Source of the DNA: DASZIT01 sp035948855
GTDB lineage: Bacteria > Actinomycetota > Acidimicrobiia > Acidimicrobiales > RAAP-2
Length of the DNA: 41,169 nucleotides
NCBI GenBank assembly: GCA_035948855.1
Contig: DASZIT010000114.1
Span: 1-41,169 of the forward strand
Direction: 5' to 3'
The notes under the pieces are model-generated. The model had not been told where the DNA came from and did no database searches. It was given only the letters and a program-made list of their open reading frames with translations. Position 1 is the first letter of the stretch. Each line of letters opens with the position of its first letter. The translations under genes and the position numbers were made by a program. Shown piece by piece: positions 37,634 through 41,169 of the stretch.

Positions 37634-39324
37634 CAGAAGAACTTTCCGGTGCTCAGTTGTTCAACAATCGGGCCGAGTGCAACGGCGGGGAAGAAGGTAA
37701 GGCCACCGATGATCACGATCACGCCGATGGTCAGTCCGACGAACATCGAGTTGTCGGTTCGGAAGGTCCCGAGCGACACCGGCACCACCTTTTTGGCGGC
37801 GAGGACGCCGCCGAGGGCGAGCGCCGGGATCATGATCCCGAACCTGCCCAGCAGCATGTCGACACCTCCGATGACGTTGTAGAAGGCGGTATTACCGGTC
37901 AGGCCCCCGAACGCCGAGCCGTTGTTGTTCCCCTGAGAGGTGAGGCCGTAGAGGATCTCGGTGAACCCGTGGGAGCCGGCATTCAGTGGGCCGGCTCGAC
38001 CGGCGTGGATCGACACTGCGATGGCAGTGAGGATGAGCACGACGATCGGCATGACCAGGGCGCCGAGGCCGGCGAGTTTGACTTCCTTGGCTTGGATCTT
38101 CTTCCCGAGGTACTCCGGCGTTCGGCCGATCATCAGGCCGCCGATGAACACCGCGATGATGGCGTATATCAGGATGGTGTACATCCCACTCCCCGTGCCC
38201 CCGGGTGTCACCTCCCCGAGCATCATGCCGGTGAGCAGCCCCAAACCGCCGATGGGAGTGAACGAGTCGTAGGCGCCGTCAGCCGAGCCGGTCGACGTGT
38301 TGGTGGAGGCCACCCCGAAGAGAGCAGTCGTCGTGTCGCCGAATCGCACCTCCTTGCCTTCGGTGTTGCCGGTGGACGAATGGATGCCCGCCGCCGCCAC
38401 CGCCGGGTTCTGCTGGTGCTCGGCGTAGCTGGTGAAGCCGACCCAGACTCCGAATATGAGCAGCATGGCCGCCAGCAGGGCGGCGCCGTGGCGAATGCTG
38501 CCCACCATTTTCCCGAAGGTGTAGGTGAGGGCGAAGGGAATGCTCAACAGCAGGTAGATGGAGAGCCAGTTGGTCAGGGCGGTTGGATTCTCGAAGCCGG
38601 TCGCCGAGTTGGCGTTGAGGAACCCACCACCGTTGGTGCCGAGCTGTTTGATCGCCTCCATGAAGCCGATCGGCCCTCGGGGGATCGTCTGGGTGACGTT
38701 GTTGAGGGCGTCGTGGATGTTGACGGTGCCGGCCAGCGTCTGCACCGCCCCCTCACCGACGAAGATGATCCCGGCCAGGAAGGCGATCGGGAGAAGGATG
38801 TAGAACATGCAGCGGGTGATATCCACCCAGAAGTTCCCGACGGTCGGTGAGTTCCGCCGGGAGAAGCCCCGAATCAGGACAATGGCAACGGCGATGCCCA
38901 CCGCCGGAGAGACGAACTGCTGGACGGTGAGAGCACCGATCTGCGAGATGTACGACATGGTCGTCTCGCCGCCATAGTTCTGCCAGTTGGTATTGGTCAC
39001 GAACGAGGTGGCGGTGTTGAAGCTGAGGGCCGGGGGAACGGCCGTCAGATGCTGCGGATTGAGAAGATGGATCGATCCCTGGATGCGGACGATCACATAC
39101 GTGAAGGCGATCGAGACGGCCGAGAAGATGACCATTGCTCCGCCGTACCGCTTCCAGCTTTGCTCCTGCTCGGGATCAGTCCTCAGGAGCCCGTAGATGG
39201 GGCGCTCGATGAATCCGAGGAAGTGGACGCGGCCTTCGAAGACGGCGGCCATGTAGGAGCCCAGGAACCGCCAGGTGATGGCGAGGGCGATGACCAGGGT
39301 GACGATGGTCCAGGTGAAGCTCAT
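37633..39324 (-). CDS. kdpA: KdpA, potassium-channel-like subunit of the potassium pump
   Basis: A 563-residue KdpA with about ten membrane helices and the four pore-loop regions of the superfamily. Visible landmarks are FNTATSFVTNTNWQNYGGE (about 104-122), GTNGGGFLNANSATGFENPTAL, TNTSTGSADGAYDSFTPIGG and LTSQGNNNGSAFGGLTGNTAFYN. These carry the Gly-rich selectivity filters. It binds and conducts potassium for the KdpB ATPase. The ATG directly follows the kdpF stop (TAGATG), and the stop overlaps the kdpB start. It closes with PIVEQLSTGKFF. Confidence 0.97.
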   Translation of the reverse strand: MSFTWTIVTLVIALAITWRFLGSYMAAVFEGRVHFLGFIERPIYGLLRTDPEQEQSWKRYGGAMVIFSAVSIAFTYVIVRIQGSIHLLNPQHLTAVPPALSFNTATSFVTNTNWQNYGGETTMSYISQIGALTVQQFVSPAVGIAVAIVLIRGFSRRNSPTVGNFWVDITRCMFYILLPIAFLAGIIFVGEGAVQTLAGTVNIHDALNNVTQTIPRGPIGFMEAIKQLGTNGGGFLNANSATGFENPTALTNWLSIYLLLSIPFALTYTFGKMVGSIRHGAALLAAMLLIFGVWVGFTSYAEHQQNPAVAAAGIHSSTGNTEGKEVRFGDTTTALFGVASTNTSTGSADGAYDSFTPIGGLGLLTGMMLGEVTPGGTGSGMYTILIYAIIAVFIGGLMIGRTPEYLGKKIQAKEVKLAGLGALVMPIVVLILTAIAVSIHAGRAGPLNAGSHGFTEILYGLTSQGNNNGSAFGGLTGNTAFYNVIGGVDMLLGRFGIMIPALALGGVLAAKKVVPVSLGTFRTDNSMFVGLTIGVIVIIGGLTFFPAVALGPIVEQLSTGKFF

Positions 39325-39414
39325 CTAGAATTTTTCGGGCTTGAACATGGCATAGCCCAGATAGAGGAACATCACTGCCGCGACACCCAGAAGGATGCCT
39401 TGGGTGACGGTCAT
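39325..39414 (-). CDS. kdpF: KdpF, small stabilising subunit of the potassium pump
   Basis: A 29-residue single-helix peptide starting MTVTQGILLGVAAVMFLYLG and ending AMFKPEKF. The end is the family signature (PEKF). KdpF sits between KdpA and the rest of the complex and stabilises it. The ATG overlaps the stop of a preceding 27-residue reading frame (ATGA), and its own stop abuts the kdpA ATG. At this length automatic pipelines often miss it. Confidence 0.93.
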   Translation of the reverse strand: MTVTQGILLGVAAVMFLYLGYAMFKPEKF

Positions 39415-39494
39415 ACCCGATCCAGTGCCCAGATGAGACCCAGGAAGACCAGGGCGAAGCCGATGATGCCCAGCGCTACGAGGAAATCTGCCAT
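39411..39494 (-). CDS. 27-residue membrane peptide preceding kdpF
   Basis: A short frame encoding one hydrophobic helix. It starts MADFLVALGIIGF and ends GLIWALDRV. Its stop TGA overlaps the ATG of kdpF, a coupling normally seen between functional genes. I recall comparable unannotated peptides of this size, with a charged xxxDRL-type end, before kdpF in other actinobacteria. It may be a further small subunit of the pump or a translational leader for kdpF. There is no clear ribosome-binding site before the ATG at 39494, which weakens the case. Confidence 0.6.
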   Translation of the reverse strand: MADFLVALGIIGFALVFLGLIWALDRV

Positions 39495-39518
39495 GAGGAC
39501 GATTATCTGCCGACGGCC

Positions 39519-39567
39519 CTGAACAGGTTCTGAACAAGAGCCCATCCTCCTTAATAAATTCTTAACG
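39519..39567. promoter_or_regulatory. paired 11-bp direct repeats in the kdpF/kdpD divergent promoter region
   Basis: CTGAACA occurs at 39519-39525 and again at 39530-39536, exactly 11 bp apart. A related pair, CTTAATA (39550-39556) and CTTAACG (39561-39567), has the same 11-bp step. OmpR-family regulators such as KdpE bind head-to-tail repeats about one helical turn apart, and this region separates the pump operon from the kinase gene. A KdpE operator is the natural reading. Confidence 0.55.
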
Positions 39568-39612
39568 GCGCTCGCTGAGGCTGGTGGCCCGCTTTCGTAC
39601 GACAATGGGCAG

Positions 39613-41082
39613 GTGCGCAGAAATCTGGTCGGCTCGGCGACGGGGATCGCCGCGGCCATAGGTCTGGGTGCGGCCATGCTGCCTTTGCGCTCCCACTTGA
39701 GCATTGCCACCGCCGCGCTGATATTCGTGATCCCGGTGGTGGCCGGAGTCATCGTGGGCGGCTTCCCCGCCGGAGTGGCGAGCGTCGCTGCCGGTTTCCT
39801 GGTCTACGACTACGACTTCGTCCCGCCCTTTCACACCCTCAGCGTCAATAGAGCTCAGAACTGGGTGGCGCTGGCGGTGTACGTGGTGGTGATGCTGCTG
39901 GTGGCGCGGGTCGTCACCAGTCTCGATGCCGCCCGCTCCGAGGCCCAGCGGAGATCGGTGGAAGCCGGCAGGCTCTTCGACCTGTCCGAGCTCTTGGTGG
40001 CGGACCGGTCGGTAGAAGACCTGCTGCGGACAATCGTCGATACCGTGGCCACGCTGTTCGAAGTCCCCGGGGTCTCACTCCTGGTCCCCGAGTCCGGTCG
40101 CCTGACCATCGCCGCCTCCGCCGGAGAGCCGCTCTCCGCCGAGGAGCTCTTCCAGCTCGACCCTCAGTCGGGGATGCCGGTGAGCGTCGGGACGGCACCC
40201 GGAGGTGTGGGTCAGATGCGAACGGTGGCGCTGTCGGCCTCGGGTCGCCCGGTCGGCATGCTCGCCCTGCGGGGAATCCCGCCCTCTGACGCAGACCGGG
40301 CGCTGCTCCGCACCTTCGCCAATCACGCCGCTCTGGCCCTGGAGCGGGCCCAGCTACGGGAGCAGGCCCTTCGATCAACGCTGCTGGAGGAGGTGGACCG
40401 ATTGCGACACGCGCTGGTCGGTGCGGTGTCCCACGACTTACGCACGCCACTCGCCACCATGAAGGTGGCGTCCTCGACGCTGCTGGATCCCGCCACCCCC
40501 CTCTCCGAGGCCGATGTCCACGAGTTGCACGGTCTGATCGACGTCGAGACCGATCGCCTGACCCGCCTGGTCACCAGCCTCCTGGACATGACTCGCATCG
40601 CTGCCGGTGCCCTCGAAGTCCGGCGGGCATCCAAATCGGTTCCCGACCTCGTGAACGACGTCCTGGTCAACCTCCGGTCGGCCCTGGGGGATCGGCCGAT
40701 CAAGGTGGACGTCCCCGGCCAACTTCCCGACGTTGACGTCGATCAGCTTCTCATCGGGCAGGTTCTCGCTAACCTCCTGGACAATGCCAACCGCCACGCC
40801 CCACCCAGCAGCTTGATCACCGTCGCCGGCGCGCTCCGGGGCGATCGAGTTGCCCTGTCGGTCACCGATTCGGGACCCGGTGTCCCCGCCGGCGAACGCG
40901 AAGCGGTGTTCGACCGTTTCGTACGCTTCGACACCGGTGGACGTACCGGTCTCGGACTGACGATCGCCAAAACCTTCGTGGAGGCCCACGGTGAGAGCAT
41001 CTGGGTCGAAGAGGTGCCGGGGGGAGGGGCCCGGTTTGTCTTCACCCTGCCCCCCGCGGCCAGCAACGGCGCCGGCCGGTAA
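39613..41082 (+). CDS. kdpD: KdpD kinase half: membrane, GAF and histidine kinase domains
   Basis: A 489-residue histidine kinase equal to the C-terminal half of KdpD. The first 105 residues hold three or four membrane helices of the DUF4118 type, with the family segment YDYDFVPPFHTLSV (65-78). A GAF domain lies at about 120-245. HisKA follows with SHDLRTP (phospho-accepting H274), and then HATPase with NLLDNANRHAP, DSGPGVP, FDRFVRFD and TGLGLTIAK. The ATP-binding/USP sensor half is encoded across the pump operon on the other strand. GTG 39613 is the first start that keeps the first helix; the ribosome-binding site is poor. The stop overlaps the kdpE ATG (TAATG). Confidence 0.93.
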   Translation: MRRNLVGSATGIAAAIGLGAAMLPLRSHLSIATAALIFVIPVVAGVIVGGFPAGVASVAAGFLVYDYDFVPPFHTLSVNRAQNWVALAVYVVVMLLVARVVTSLDAARSEAQRRSVEAGRLFDLSELLVADRSVEDLLRTIVDTVATLFEVPGVSLLVPESGRLTIAASAGEPLSAEELFQLDPQSGMPVSVGTAPGGVGQMRTVALSASGRPVGMLALRGIPPSDADRALLRTFANHAALALERAQLREQALRSTLLEEVDRLRHALVGAVSHDLRTPLATMKVASSTLLDPATPLSEADVHELHGLIDVETDRLTRLVTSLLDMTRIAAGALEVRRASKSVPDLVNDVLVNLRSALGDRPIKVDVPGQLPDVDVDQLLIGQVLANLLDNANRHAPPSSLITVAGALRGDRVALSVTDSGPGVPAGEREAVFDRFVRFDTGGRTGLGLTIAKTFVEAHGESIWVEEVPGGGARFVFTLPPAASNGAGR

Positions 41083-41169
41083 TGGCCGTGGCCAAGGTTC
41101 TGGTGATCGACGACGACCCGTCCCTCTTACGGGCACTCCGGGTCGGGCTCCAGGCCAGTGGTCACCAGG
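41082..41169 (+). CDS. kdpE: KdpE response regulator, N-terminal fragment
   Basis: Only the first 29 residues are in the window. They read MAVAKVLVIDDDPSLLRALR and onward: the first beta strand and the acidic pocket (DDD) of a receiver domain, followed by helix 1. The ATG overlaps the stop of the kinase gene, so it is the cognate regulator. From context it is KdpE, an OmpR-family activator of the kdp operon. The rest of the protein lies beyond the window. Confidence 0.85.
   Translation, partial: MAVAKVLVIDDDPSLLRALRVGLQASGHQ

Noticed and set aside
35777..37882. A plus-strand open frame of about 700 codons opposite kdpB and kdpA
   Set aside because: It mirrors the kdp genes, is rich in Gly/His/Asp/Arg with no domain, and is the expected side effect of high-GC codon use.

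Overview
The window looks like chromosomal DNA from a high-GC Gram-positive bacterium, most likely an actinobacterium of the class Acidimicrobiia. This is inferred from the high GC, GTG starts, an F420-type nitroreductase, the Ku/split-LigD repair pair, a DUF1214-sulfotransferase pair and, most tellingly, a secreted protein ending in five GYWLVASDGGIFAFGDA-type repeats, which I associate with that class. I see no phage, transposon, tRNA, rRNA or CRISPR. The gene order looks like ordinary chromosome rather than an island.

Layout. 1-5.7 kb: the end of a DUF899 gene, a metal-dependent amidohydrolase, a double-hotdog thioesterase, a patatin-like lipase, an aquaporin and a lipoprotein with an internal duplication. 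5.8-11.4 kb: metE, then a two-gene minus-strand operon of an ATP-grasp enzyme and a radical SAM enzyme with a cysteine-pair CCSEP tail, with an NfuA-type Fe-S carrier divergent from it. 11.4-19.5 kb: a DUF169 protein, pdxH, a small membrane protein, the Ku/LigD end-joining set (LigD split into ligase and polymerase genes), a second DUF899 gene, and a compact nitroreductase-DUF2568-TetR operon with twin operators on its promoter. 19.7-26.4 kb: a three-GAF SpoIIE-type phosphatase, the large repeat-containing exported protein, and cysQ. 26.4-31.7 kb: DUF1214 protein plus sulfotransferase, a TetR regulator, and two amidohydrolase-fold genes, one of which lacks the usual metal ligands.

31.7-41.2 kb is a dedicated potassium-uptake locus. 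On the minus strand runs a 27-residue membrane peptide gene, kdpF, kdpA, kdpB, kdpC, a KdpD sensor half (ATP-binding and USP domains only) and a KimA-type potassium importer. On the plus strand, diverging from kdpF, are the KdpD membrane/histidine-kinase half and the start of kdpE, which is cut by the window edge. The sensor is therefore split into two proteins flanking the pump genes, and the P-type pump and a secondary importer appear to share one operon. Pairs of 11-bp-spaced direct repeats lie in the divergent promoter region.

The intergenic regions are informative. Several contain perfect inverted repeats in promoter positions (2532, 12175, 17730, 17893, 25234, 29408), and cysQ and the DUF1214 gene appear to fire from overlapping, mutually exclusive promoters. 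The least understood enzyme system is the ATP-grasp/CCSEP radical SAM pair. I recall it as a named family, but I know of no assigned function.
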